A stretch of 64,000 nucleotides of DNA. It comes from Lachnospiraceae bacterium (GTDB taxonomy: Bacteria; Bacillota; Clostridia; Lachnospirales; Lachnospiraceae). Below are positions 27,027-34,975 of the stretch, one piece after another; position 1 is the stretch's first letter, and each line of letters starts with the position of its first letter. Both the position numbers and the translations under genes were made by a program. The DNA lies in assembly GCA_029063085.1 (NCBI GenBank), contig JAIDOW010000073.1, forward strand, positions 58,233-122,232, read 5' to 3'. The notes beneath the pieces are model-generated. The model was not told where the DNA came from. It saw only the letters and a list, made by a program, of their open reading frames with translations, and did no database searches.

Positions 27027-28730
27027 TTATACTTCCGTAATAATCGGAAGTATCATCGGGTTTCTCTTTGTTCTCTTCCATAAAAACTCACCCAGGTCAT
27101 CCTTGATGGAGGTCTTGATTTTCCCCCAGTCTGTAATATTATGATCCAGACAATTATTCAAAGCATCCTCTACTACCTCATGACACTCATCCATTAAGTT
27201 CTCGGATTCTCTGACATACACGAAGCCCCGGGATACGATATCCGGACCTGCCACCAACAGGTTGCTGTGCTTTTCCAACGTCACAACCACTATGATCAAG
27301 CCGTTCTGAGATAAATGCTGTCTGTCACGAAGCACAATGTTGCCCACATCTCCGACACCCAGACCATCCACCAGAATTCCCTGTGAAGTAACATGTCCTA
27401 TCACCTTGGCTTTATCCTTTGACAGCTCCAAAACCATTCCGTTACTTAAAATCTCCACATTGTCTTTCTCTACACCCATCTCCACTGCCAGTTCTGCATG
27501 GCGTTTCAGATGCCTGTATTCTCCATGAACCGGTATTGCATACTGAGGCTTTGTCAATGCATAGATCAGCTTTAATTCCTCCTGACAAGCATGTCCTGAC
27601 ACATGAGTATCCTGAAAGATAACCTTTGCCCCTTTCATTTCCAACTCATTGATAATCTTATTAATTGCCTTCTCATTTCCCGGGATGGGACTGGAGCTTA
27701 GAATAACCGTATCTCCAGGTTTAATGCTCACCTTGCTGTGGATATTAGCAGCGATTCTCGAAAGTGCAGCCATATTCTCTCCCTGACTGCCCGTCGTGAT
27801 CAATACAATCTGTTCATCCGGATAACTTTTCATCTGTTCAATCCCGATCAAAGTATTGTCCGGAATCTGGATAAACCCTAATTCTGATGCCGTATTGATA
27901 ACATTAACCATACTTCTGCCTTCAATCACTACCTTGCGTCCGTATTTATCAGCACTATTGATAATCTGCTGTACCCGGTCCACATTGGATGCAAACGTCG
28001 CAATGATCAAACGATTGTTTTTATTCTCCGAAAACAAAACATCAAAGATATGCCCTACCTTTTTTTCACTCGGCGTAAAGCCCGGACGCTCCACATTCGT
28101 GGAATCTGCCATAAGTGCAAGCACACCTTTCTTACCAAGTTCAGCATATCTTTGTAAATCAATCGTTCCACCAAACACCGGTGTGAAATCTACCTTAAAA
28201 TCCCCAGTATGCACTAAAATCCCCGCCGGTGTGTAAATTGCAAGTCCTGATGAATCCGCAATGGAATGGTTAGAACGGATAAATTCAACCCGGAAACATC
28301 CCAGATTAATGGTTTGTCCATGTTTTACAACCTTCCGCTTTACATTATTTAAAAGATTATGTTCCCTCAATTTGTTATCAATCAGCCCCATTGTAAGCTT
28401 TGTAGCATAGATTGGCATATTCAGTTCTTTTTCAATATATGGTATTGCCCCGATATGATCCTCATGACCATGCGTAACAACAAGACCTTTTACTTTCTCA
28501 ATGTTATCCTTCAAATAAGATACATCCGGTATCACCAGATCAATTCCTAACATATCCTCTTCCGGAAATGCCAAACCGCAGTCAATTACAACAATGGTAT
28601 CTTCATACTCGATGGCTGTAATATTCATGCCGATTTGCTCAAGACCTCCTAAAGGAATAATCTTCACGCTGGGAGCCTGTTCTTCCTTTTTCTTCTTGCC
28701 AGACTCGCCCCTTCTAATATTCATTTTCAA
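27027..28730 (-). CDS. rnj: ribonuclease J
   Basis: 567 residues of the metallo-beta-lactamase/beta-CASP family. The zinc-binding HGHEDH motif lies at about residue 86, with an upstream LGGLEQIGMN block and VHTGDFKVD, ATFASNVDRV and PVHGEYRHLKRHAELA as further conserved motifs. RNase J acts as endonuclease and 5'-3' exonuclease in mRNA decay and rRNA maturation. The N-terminal tail is lysine-rich (GKKKKEE). The stop of the DUF1292 gene overlaps a TTG start (TTTTGA) with GGAGG at ideal spacing; an ATG two codons on is the alternative. The rnj-ylbF pairing groups two RNA-decay factors. Confidence 0.94.
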   Translation of the reverse strand: MKMNIRRGESGKKKKEEQAPSVKIIPLGGLEQIGMNITAIEYEDTIVVIDCGLAFPEEDMLGIDLVIPDVSYLKDNIEKVKGLVVTHGHEDHIGAIPYIEKELNMPIYATKLTMGLIDNKLREHNLLNNVKRKVVKHGQTINLGCFRVEFIRSNHSIADSSGLAIYTPAGILVHTGDFKVDFTPVFGGTIDLQRYAELGKKGVLALMADSTNVERPGFTPSEKKVGHIFDVLFSENKNNRLIIATFASNVDRVQQIINSADKYGRKVVIEGRSMVNVINTASELGFIQIPDNTLIGIEQMKSYPDEQIVLITTGSQGENMAALSRIAANIHSKVSIKPGDTVILSSSPIPGNEKAINKIINELEMKGAKVIFQDTHVSGHACQEELKLIYALTKPQYAIPVHGEYRHLKRHAELAVEMGVEKDNVEILSNGMVLELSKDKAKVIGHVTSQGILVDGLGVGDVGNIVLRDRQHLSQNGLIIVVVTLEKHSNLLVAGPDIVSRGFVYVRESENLMDECHEVVEDALNNCLDHNITDWGKIKTSIKDDLGEFLWKRTKRNPMILPIITEV

Positions 28731-29011
28731 AACTCTACCTCCATATCACTGTCTTCCATTAATTCATCAAAAATAGGAGAAAGAACCGCTAACTCTTTCT
28801 CATCCTCCACAAATTCGTACATTCCGTACTCCTTGTCCCGTTCGTCTATATTCTCTTTTAGAATAAAACATTCTATCTCATCTGTATCATCATCTTCTGC
28901 CGGTGCAACCAGATAATAATTCTTTCCCATCAGCTTTGTCTCTTCCAATACAAAGAATTCCGCTTCTTCTCCGTCATCAAAAGTGATGACAATTGTCTCC
29001 AATTCCTCCAT
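28727..29011 (-). CDS. DUF1292 family small acidic protein (YrzB-like)
   Basis: 94 residues from the ATG at 29011 (GGAAAGGAAGAG upstream); the track adds seven residues. It is strongly acidic, with the family pattern ITFDDGEEAEFFVLEETKLMGKNYYLVAPAEDDD. Function is unknown. It lies between ruvX and rnj, keeping the conserved ireB-ruvX-DUF1292 order of Firmicutes. Confidence 0.85.
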   Translation of the reverse strand: MEELETIVITFDDGEEAEFFVLEETKLMGKNYYLVAPAEDDDTDEIECFILKENIDERDKEYGMYEFVEDEKELAVLSPIFDELMEDSDMEVEF

Positions 29012-29066
29012 CTCTCTTCCTTTCCGTCTCATTCAAACACTCTTTATCAAAATAAGGTCTTTTCTC

Positions 29067-29489
29067 CTATCCGTTATTGGCATCCAGATAGCTTTGTAAA
29101 ATCACTGCTGCAGCCATCTTATCTACATAATCCTTGCGGTTTTCCCTTCTCACTCCCGCTTCCATCAATATACGCTCTGATTCTTTTGTAGACAGTCTCT
29201 CGTCCTGCAAAATAACCTCCAAACCGGTTCTTCTCTCAATATGTTCTTTAAAAGACTCCGTAGCCAGTGCACGGGGTCCTGCCGTATTATTCATATTTTT
29301 CGGATATCCAAGCACAACAAAAGAAACCCCATACTCATCGATAATCTCTTCTATCTTGGCCAAGGTCTTTCGTAACTTATTCTCCGACTTTCTCTCTATG
29401 GTCATAATAGGCTGTGCAGTGATTCCCAATTCATCGCTAAGGGCTACACCAACCGTCTTAGTGCCATAATCCAGTCCCAAAATCCGCAT
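29067..29489 (-). CDS. ruvX: Holliday-junction resolvase-like RuvX/YqgF
   Basis: 140 residues with an RNase H-like fold. The metal-binding start is MRILGLDYGTKTVGVALSD, followed by VVLGYPKNMNNTAGPRA, LQDERLST and DKMAAAVILQ, all conserved in the family. It is thought to act in pre-16S rRNA 5'-end processing and was first proposed as a Holliday-junction resolvase. It follows ireB by 13 bp, with CAGGAG upstream of the start. Confidence 0.92.
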   Translation of the reverse strand: MRILGLDYGTKTVGVALSDELGITAQPIMTIERKSENKLRKTLAKIEEIIDEYGVSFVVLGYPKNMNNTAGPRALATESFKEHIERRTGLEVILQDERLSTKESERILMEAGVRRENRKDYVDKMAAAVILQSYLDANNG

Positions 29490-29502
29490 CCTTTGTCTCC
29501 TG

Positions 29503-29769
29503 TTATTTCAATCTTGTCTCGATATAATTCTCCAGCAAGACTTCGATAATCTCATCTCTTTCCGCCTTCATGATCAGACTTCTTGCATTCTTATAACTCG
29601 TTATGTAAGTGGGATCTCCACTCATCACATAACCCACAATCTGGCTCACCGGATTATATCCTTTCTCAGACAGTGCTGTATAAACCTGTGCAAGAATATC
29701 CGTGACAGGTAAATTATTATCTTTTACTACCTCTACAAACTGAGTATTAAATGTATTTTGATTATTCAT
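29503..29769 (-). CDS. IreB family regulatory protein (UPF0297)
   Basis: 88 residues: [49 protein letters not shown] and [17 protein letters not shown] match the IreB/UPF0297 family end to end. In enterococci IreB is phosphorylated by the Ser/Thr kinase IreK and controls cell-wall stress responses. It is the first gene of an eight-gene operon behind a good promoter. Confidence 0.92.
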   Translation of the reverse strand: MNNQNTFNTQFVEVVKDNNLPVTDILAQVYTALSEKGYNPVSQIVGYVMSGDPTYITSYKNARSLIMKAERDEIIEVLLENYIETRLK

Positions 29770-29797
29770 AGCATCACGTCCTTATTTCGATATCTAT

Positions 29798-29826
29798 ATG
29801 ATAATATACTTTTCCAAAAGTTGCAA
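29798..29826 (-). promoter_or_regulatory. sigma-A promoter of the ireB-ruvX-rnj-trmR-trhP operon
   Basis: Minus strand TTGCAA, a 17-bp spacer and TATCAT, ending 29 bp before the ireB start. Both elements differ from consensus by one base. Confidence 0.7.
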
Positions 29827-29898
29827 GCTGTATCTTAAAAGCAGACATACAAATCATCAGATAAAAGCCATAATTGTGACAAAACAAGCCGTTTTTTT

Positions 29899-31356
29899 CT
29901 ATAATTCCACCTTCATAATCCGGTTTACAATGTTATCATATGCCGCTATTTTTACTTTAACATATCTTTTTGTATGTCCTGTGAAATAACGGATTCTTTT
30001 ATCATCTTCTTTTACATCCTTCCTGATCATGTCATCTTCTTCATATTCCGTCATTTGCACTTCCACAATATCATCTGACGGTTCACCGTCAGTTAACTCT
30101 TCCTCTATCAACACCTCATCCAGCAATCCTTTCACGGATTCTTCATACGCTTTTTTTTGTTCTGCTGTAAGGTGCAGTAAAATTTCACTCCTCCGCCCTT
30201 TCTCTTCCTCCGGAATCTGACCGGAAAAGCCTGCGGCAGCGGTTCCTCCCCTTACAGAATACCTGAATACATGAATTTCATATAGATTCAGTTTTTTTAG
30301 ATTTTCCAGTGTTATCGCAAACTCTTCCTCGGTCTCTCCCGGAAATCCGACAATTACGTCAGTCGTAATCGCCGGCTTTTCAAAATACCTGCGTATCATC
30401 CCGCATTTTTCCATAAATTCTTCAACCGTATATTTCCGGTTCATCCGCTTTAACGTAGCATCGCAGGCACTTTGAAGCGATAAATGAAAATGTGGACATA
30501 CCTTATCCGTCTTTGAAAGCGTTTCCAGAAAATTTTTCGTGATAATTCTGGGCTCCAAAGAACCCAGACGGATTCTCTTTACCTCCGGAACATCAGCGAT
30601 TTTTTTTATAAGTCTTTCAAGATTCATCTTCTTTTCTTCTCTTGTCCCTATTTCTCCCGTTTCCTCATTCTTCTTAACCAATTCATCATATTGTATACAC
30701 TTTTCTCCGAAATCTGCTCCATAAGAAGAAATATGAATTCCCGTCAATACAAACTCTTTCACCCCTTCTTTTGCAAGGCTTCGGATTTCCTCTAAAATAT
30801 GCTGGGGATTCCTGCTTCTTACCCTTCCTCTTGTGTACGGAATAATACAGTAAGAACAAAATTGATTACATCCATCCTGAATTTTAATGTAAGCCCTCTG
30901 ATGGTCCAGATGGGATGCATCAAGACTTCCCATTTCTTCATATTCCCCGGTCCTGTTAATATCAATATAAGAATCTTTTTTTTCCCTGCTTTGCAAATAA
31001 TCCTCAATTACCCGGATAATATCTTTTTTGCAGTTGTTCCCCACTACAATATCAATAAACTCCTCTTGTTTTAATATCTCATGCTCTGCATTTACATAAC
31101 ATCCCACCGCCACAACCACGGCATCAGAATTTCTTTTTTTGGCACGCCTTAACATCTGCCGGGATTTCTTTTGTGCCATATTCGTAACAGAACAGGTATT
31201 CACAATATAGATATCTGCTTCTGATTCCGGTTCCACTATGAGAAAGCCGGCAGCAAGCAGCTTATCCTTTATGGCGTCCGATTCGTATTTATTGACTTTG
31301 CAGCCTAGGTTGATTACGGCTACCCTCTGTCTCTTTTCGTTTTTTTGATGTTCCAT
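29899..31356 (-). CDS. mtaB: tRNA t6A37 methylthiotransferase MtaB
   Basis: 485 residues from the ATG at 31356, which has AAAGGAAAA ahead of it; the track start 12 codons upstream has no ribosome-binding site. The N-terminal UPF0004 domain (NLGCKVNKYESDAIKD, NTCSVTNMAQKKSR) binds one Fe-S cluster. The radical-SAM domain has GCNQFCSYCIIPYTRGRVRSR with the CxxxCxxC triad. A TRAM-like basic C-terminus ends the chain. The NLGCKVN motif distinguishes MtaB from MiaB. The enzyme converts t6A to ms2t6A at tRNA position 37. A divergent promoter overlaps that of the HPr-like gene. Confidence 0.93.
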   Translation of the reverse strand: MEHQKNEKRQRVAVINLGCKVNKYESDAIKDKLLAAGFLIVEPESEADIYIVNTCSVTNMAQKKSRQMLRRAKKRNSDAVVVAVGCYVNAEHEILKQEEFIDIVVGNNCKKDIIRVIEDYLQSREKKDSYIDINRTGEYEEMGSLDASHLDHQRAYIKIQDGCNQFCSYCIIPYTRGRVRSRNPQHILEEIRSLAKEGVKEFVLTGIHISSYGADFGEKCIQYDELVKKNEETGEIGTREEKKMNLERLIKKIADVPEVKRIRLGSLEPRIITKNFLETLSKTDKVCPHFHLSLQSACDATLKRMNRKYTVEEFMEKCGMIRRYFEKPAITTDVIVGFPGETEEEFAITLENLKKLNLYEIHVFRYSVRGGTAAAGFSGQIPEEEKGRRSEILLHLTAEQKKAYEESVKGLLDEVLIEEELTDGEPSDDIVEVQMTEYEEDDMIRKDVKEDDKRIRYFTGHTKRYVKVKIAAYDNIVNRIMKVEL

Positions 31357-31393
31357 TTCTTTTTCCTTTATAAAATCTTTGTATTTTTCCATA

Positions 31394-31422
31394 TTGACTT
31401 TTATAACTTAAAAAGTTATCAT
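31394..31422 (+). promoter_or_regulatory. sigma-A promoter of the HPr-like gene
   Basis: Plus strand TTGACT, 17-bp spacer, TATCAT, with transcription expected to begin near 31429. The spacer contains a 7-bp palindrome, ATAACTT-AAA-AAGTTAT (31403-31419), which could be an operator. Confidence 0.7.
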
Positions 31423-31446
31423 AGTAGCAGAAATGCCGTTTGGCAA
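31418..31446 (-). promoter_or_regulatory. sigma-A promoter of mtaB, overlapping the divergent promoter
   Basis: Minus strand TTGCCA, 17-bp spacer, TATGAT. Its -10 element occupies almost the same base pairs as the -10 of the plus-strand promoter, so the two should exclude each other. Confidence 0.6.
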
Positions 31447-31467
31447 ATTTTTTTAGGAGGATTCACT

Positions 31468-31698
31468 ATGAAATCAGTAAAAATTTCTTTAAATTCCATT
31501 GACAAAGTAAAAAGCTTCGTGAATGATATTGCTAAGTTTGAGGCAGAATTTGATTTAGTATCAGGAAGATATGTAATCGATGCCAAATCCATTATGGGAA
31601 TCTTTAGTCTGGATATTTCGCAGCCCATTGATCTGAACATTCATACCGAAGGCGATGATACAGAGATTTTAAAAGCACTGGAACCATATATCATCTAA
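31468..31698 (+). CDS. HPr-like protein without the active-site histidine
   Basis: 76 residues from the ATG at 31468 behind AGGAGG; the track start at 31345 is an artefact of upstream frame. The C-terminal two thirds match HPr: FDLVSGRYVIDAKSIMGIFSLDI and IHTEGDDTEILKALEPYI. The region that should read GLHARPA is replaced by SIDKVKSFV, and the only histidine in the chain is at residue 59, so it cannot take phosphate from Enzyme I in the normal way. The serine of the regulatory AKSIMG motif is kept, as in the Bacillus Crh protein, which works only in catabolite control. A regulatory role is inference. It is a single-gene unit with its own promoter and terminator. Confidence 0.8.
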   Translation: MKSVKISLNSIDKVKSFVNDIAKFEAEFDLVSGRYVIDAKSIMGIFSLDISQPIDLNIHTEGDDTEILKALEPYII

Positions 31699-31724
31699 TC
31701 TGTTTTTAATAAAAAGTATATTAT

Positions 31725-31774
31725 GAGCTGCCGCACCAAGAAGAACATTTCTACTTTCTGCGGCAGTTCTTTTT
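31725..31774 (+). terminator. intrinsic terminator of the HPr-like gene
   Basis: GAGCTGCCGCA and TGCGGCAGTTC form an 11-bp stem with one G-U pair around a 23-nt loop, followed by TTTTT on the plus strand. The stem also faces the end of thiI from the other side, but no U-run follows on that strand. Confidence 0.85.
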
Positions 31775-31791
31775 CATATTATTTCTCATAA

Positions 31792-32988
31792 TTATTTCAT
31801 CAAATCTTCTGCCCTGGCTTCCACAACTTCTACCGACTCTAACGCCTTTTCCATCAACTCCTCTATCACATCGGACAGCTTCTCTTCCGAACGTTTGATA
31901 ATCTCTAAAACCGGCTTCGTGACCGGATGCTTTGCCACAAAAATCGTACAACAGTCTTCGTAGGGAAGGATTGATGTTTCATAGGTATCTATCATTTCCG
32001 AGATATCTACTATTTCCTGCTTGTCCATGCCGATACAGGGACGGAAAACAGGCATCCTGCACACCTCATTGGTGCAGGCAAGGCTGTGCATGGTCTGGCT
32101 TGCCACCTGACCTATGCTTTCTCCCGTTATCAGAGCCTGGCATTTATTTTTTTCGGCCAGTATTTCAGCAATCTTCATCATATAACGCCGCATAATGATC
32201 GTCAGTTCTTCATGGGGACATTTCTCATAAATAGCCAGCTGGATATCCGTAAAATTAACAATATGGAGACGGATCATCCCTGAAAATCCGGATACGATCC
32301 TCGCCAGGTCCACCACTTTCTGCTTTGCACGCTCTGATGTATAAGGAGGAGCATTAAAATAAACTGCTTCCAGTTCCACTCCCCGCTTGGATATCATATA
32401 CCCTGCCACTGGGGAATCGATTCCTCCCGAAAGCAGCAGCATTGCTTTTCCGTTGGTTCCCACTGGCAGTCCGCCCGCTCCTTTTATCGTCGCAGAATAT
32501 AAGTACACTTGTTTTCTTACCTCAATATTCAGTATTACATCCGGATGATGCACGTCCACTGTCAGATTAGGGAGGTTTTCCAAAAGTTCATGTCCGATTT
32601 CACTGTTAATTTCCATGGACTTCATCGGAAACGACTTATCAGACCTTCTTGCATTCACCTTAAATGTGAGCGATTTCTCTCCATAACATTCTTTCATAAA
32701 AGCAACCGATTTTTGTTTGATCGCCTCATACTCTGCCCTTTCCTCCACCACAACCGGGCAGATTCCCACTATGCCGAACACCTTTTTCAGTTCTGCTATT
32801 ACATCTTCATAATCATAATCCGACTCCGCTTCAAGAAAGATCCGACCGTATTCCCTGCGAATCACAAATTCCCCCAAAGCTGCTACATGTTCTTTAATCT
32901 GTCTGCAAAGAACATCCTCAAATACATATCTGTTTTTTCCTTTTGTTCCTATTTCTGCATATTTAATTAAAAATGCTTTATATTTCAT
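31792..32988 (-). CDS. thiI: tRNA 4-thiouridine synthase ThiI
   Basis: 398 residues with an N-terminal ferredoxin-like/THUMP region (about 1-165; LIKYAEIGTKGKNR, FKVNARRSDKSFP) and a PP-loop ATPase (LLLSGGIDSPVAGY). It lacks the C-terminal rhodanese domain of the E. coli enzyme, as is usual in Firmicutes, so sulphur must be handed over by a dedicated desulfurase. That enzyme is encoded directly upstream. Conserved CTNEVCRMPVFRPCIGMDKQEI and EDCCTIF are present. The protein thiolates U8 of tRNA and can also serve thiamine synthesis. Confidence 0.95.
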   Translation of the reverse strand: MKYKAFLIKYAEIGTKGKNRYVFEDVLCRQIKEHVAALGEFVIRREYGRIFLEAESDYDYEDVIAELKKVFGIVGICPVVVEERAEYEAIKQKSVAFMKECYGEKSLTFKVNARRSDKSFPMKSMEINSEIGHELLENLPNLTVDVHHPDVILNIEVRKQVYLYSATIKGAGGLPVGTNGKAMLLLSGGIDSPVAGYMISKRGVELEAVYFNAPPYTSERAKQKVVDLARIVSGFSGMIRLHIVNFTDIQLAIYEKCPHEELTIIMRRYMMKIAEILAEKNKCQALITGESIGQVASQTMHSLACTNEVCRMPVFRPCIGMDKQEIVDISEMIDTYETSILPYEDCCTIFVAKHPVTKPVLEIIKRSEEKLSDVIEELMEKALESVEVVEARAEDLMK

Positions 32989-33002
32989 CCTTTTATCCCT
33001 CT

Positions 33003-34145
33003 CTATTTTCTGGTAAATCTGCGAAGCACCGGCAAAAGCTCTTTTAGCATCTTCACTGTATATTCCGCCTCTTCTATAGTATTATTCTCACAAAAACTGA
33101 ATCGTAGTGTAGATTCCAGCAAATCTTTATCCAGCCCGATTGCTTTTAACACTCCACTGACATCCGGGTGATTGGAAGAACATGCTGCACCAGCCGAAAC
33201 ATAAATTCCTTTTTCTTCTAACGCATGCAGCAGCACTTCACTCCGAACCCCTGCAAAACTTAAGCTTGCAATATGGGAAGATTCTCCGGAATTATCCGTT
33301 ACCCCTTCAATTTCCGTAGCTCCTGCTATTAAAGTCTGTTTTACGGCATTCATTTTTTTAATATTTTCTTCCAGTCTGTCATACATAACCTCCACGGCCT
33401 TTCCCATGCCTGCAATAGCCGTTGTGTTCTCTGTTCCTGAACGCATTCTTCTTTCCTGACCACCGCCATAAAGAATAGGGGCAATTTTTACACGACTGTC
33501 CACAAATAAAGCTCCGCTTCCTTTGGGCCCATGGATCTTATGTCCACTCATGGAAAGTGCATCCACTCCAATCCGTTTTGGATAAATCACCCTCTTTCCA
33601 AATGCCTGAACGGCGTCCACATGATAGATGATGTTTTTATTATAATTTTTAATAATTCCTGCAATTTCTTCAATCGGCTCCACAGTACCGATTTCATTAT
33701 TCACTGCCATTGTAGATACCAAAATCGTATCCTCGCTCAAAGATTCCTTTAAATGCTCCAGATTTACCTTTCCATTTTGATCTACCTCAAGAAAAGTTAC
33801 ACAAAATCCCAATCCTTCCAAGTGTAGTATCGGATTATATACAGAAGCATGTTCTATTTTGGTTGTGATAATGTGATTCCCGGTTCTTTTATTTGCCACA
33901 GCACTTCCAATCAAAGCAAGATTATTCGCCTCTGTACCGCCTGACGTAAAAATAATTTCTTTGGGTTCGCATTTCAGCTCTTTACTTATTATATTTCTGG
34001 AGCGGCGAAGATACTTCTCTGCTCCTACTCCTTTCAGATGCATGGACGAAGGGTTACCATATTCCTCCTCCATCGTCTCCAGCATAATCTCCCGAACCTC
34101 CGGGATAATCTTTGTTGTCGCCGCATTATCAAAATATACTTCCAT
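33003..34145 (-). CDS. cysteine desulfurase (NifS/IscS-like) partnering ThiI
   Basis: 380 residues from the ATG at 34145 (GGAGGTAAT upstream). This is a class V PLP aminotransferase fold: YFDNAATTKIIPEV, TSGGTEANNLAL, DAVQAFGKR, the PLP lysine in SMSGHKIHGPKGSGALFVD, GGGQERRMRSGTEN, and the persulphide cysteine in SAGAACSSNH. It takes sulphur from cysteine. Being 14 bp before thiI, and with no iscU or suf genes in view, it most likely feeds tRNA thiolation, as NifZ does in Bacillus. Confidence 0.92.
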   Translation of the reverse strand: MEVYFDNAATTKIIPEVREIMLETMEEEYGNPSSMHLKGVGAEKYLRRSRNIISKELKCEPKEIIFTSGGTEANNLALIGSAVANKRTGNHIITTKIEHASVYNPILHLEGLGFCVTFLEVDQNGKVNLEHLKESLSEDTILVSTMAVNNEIGTVEPIEEIAGIIKNYNKNIIYHVDAVQAFGKRVIYPKRIGVDALSMSGHKIHGPKGSGALFVDSRVKIAPILYGGGQERRMRSGTENTTAIAGMGKAVEVMYDRLEENIKKMNAVKQTLIAGATEIEGVTDNSGESSHIASLSFAGVRSEVLLHALEEKGIYVSAGAACSSNHPDVSGVLKAIGLDKDLLESTLRFSFCENNTIEEAEYTVKMLKELLPVLRRFTRK

Positions 34146-34197
34146 ATTACCTCCGCTTATACAAATCAACCATATATCCTGACCAGCATAATGCCGG

Positions 34198-34944
34198 CTA
34201 GTCTTCTTCTAACAGAAACATAAGCAGTGATAAAACTGTCATTCCTGCTGTTTCTGTCCTTAAAATCCGATGTCCCAGTGAGATGGTCTTGCCACCACTC
34301 TTTTGAATCATTTCCACCTCTGATGGTTCAAATCCACCTTCCGGTCCGATAAAAATCCCAATGTGCTGTTTTCCTTTCGCTTCTACAATCACTTTTTTCG
34401 AATCATTCATCCCAATTGCATTTTCATACGGCAGTAGGATATAATCCATATTCCGTGCATATCTGCATGCTTCTTCCATTGACATTACATGTGTCACTTC
34501 AGGAATCTTTCCCCGTTTGGATTGCTTTGCTGCACTTAAAGCAACCGCATTCAGCCGCTGAATTTTCCTGTCTGCCTTTTTAGCATCCAGCTTCACCACA
34601 CAGCGCTTCATTTCCACCGGAACAACCTGAAAAGCTCCCAATTCCACTGCCTTTTGCACTACTGTTTCCATTTTATCTCCCTTTGGATATCCCTGAAACA
34701 GGGTAATCTTTGCCGGCAGTTCCCTTGCGGTCTGTAAAATATCAATAATCTTAGCTTCTGCTGTCCTGTTGTCATCTTCATATTTTATAATTTCACAAAG
34801 ATATTCTCTCTCCCCTTTATCGCACACGAGAATTTCTTCTCCAACTTTCATACGAAGCACATTACGGATATGATTGTAATCCTTTCCTGCAATCACAATA
34901 CCATCTGTATTCAATTCTTCCTGATTTACAAAAAAACGATGCAT
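34198..34944 (-). CDS. rsmE: 16S rRNA (uracil-1498-N3)-methyltransferase RsmE
   Basis: 248 residues from the ATG at 34944 behind AGAGGAAAA; the track frame runs 44 residues further into the end of yfhO and is wrong. The chain has an N-terminal PUA-like part (MHRFFVNQEE, HIRNVLRMKVGEEILVCD) and a SPOUT methyltransferase domain with the trefoil-knot motifs GIFIGPEGGFEPSEVEMI and LGHRILRTETAGM. It methylates N3 of U1498 in 16S rRNA. Confidence 0.94.
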   Translation of the reverse strand: MHRFFVNQEELNTDGIVIAGKDYNHIRNVLRMKVGEEILVCDKGEREYLCEIIKYEDDNRTAEAKIIDILQTARELPAKITLFQGYPKGDKMETVVQKAVELGAFQVVPVEMKRCVVKLDAKKADRKIQRLNAVALSAAKQSKRGKIPEVTHVMSMEEACRYARNMDYILLPYENAIGMNDSKKVIVEAKGKQHIGIFIGPEGGFEPSEVEMIQKSGGKTISLGHRILRTETAGMTVLSLLMFLLEED

Positions 34945-34975
34945 CTTTTTTCCTCTTTTGCAGATATTGGTAAGT

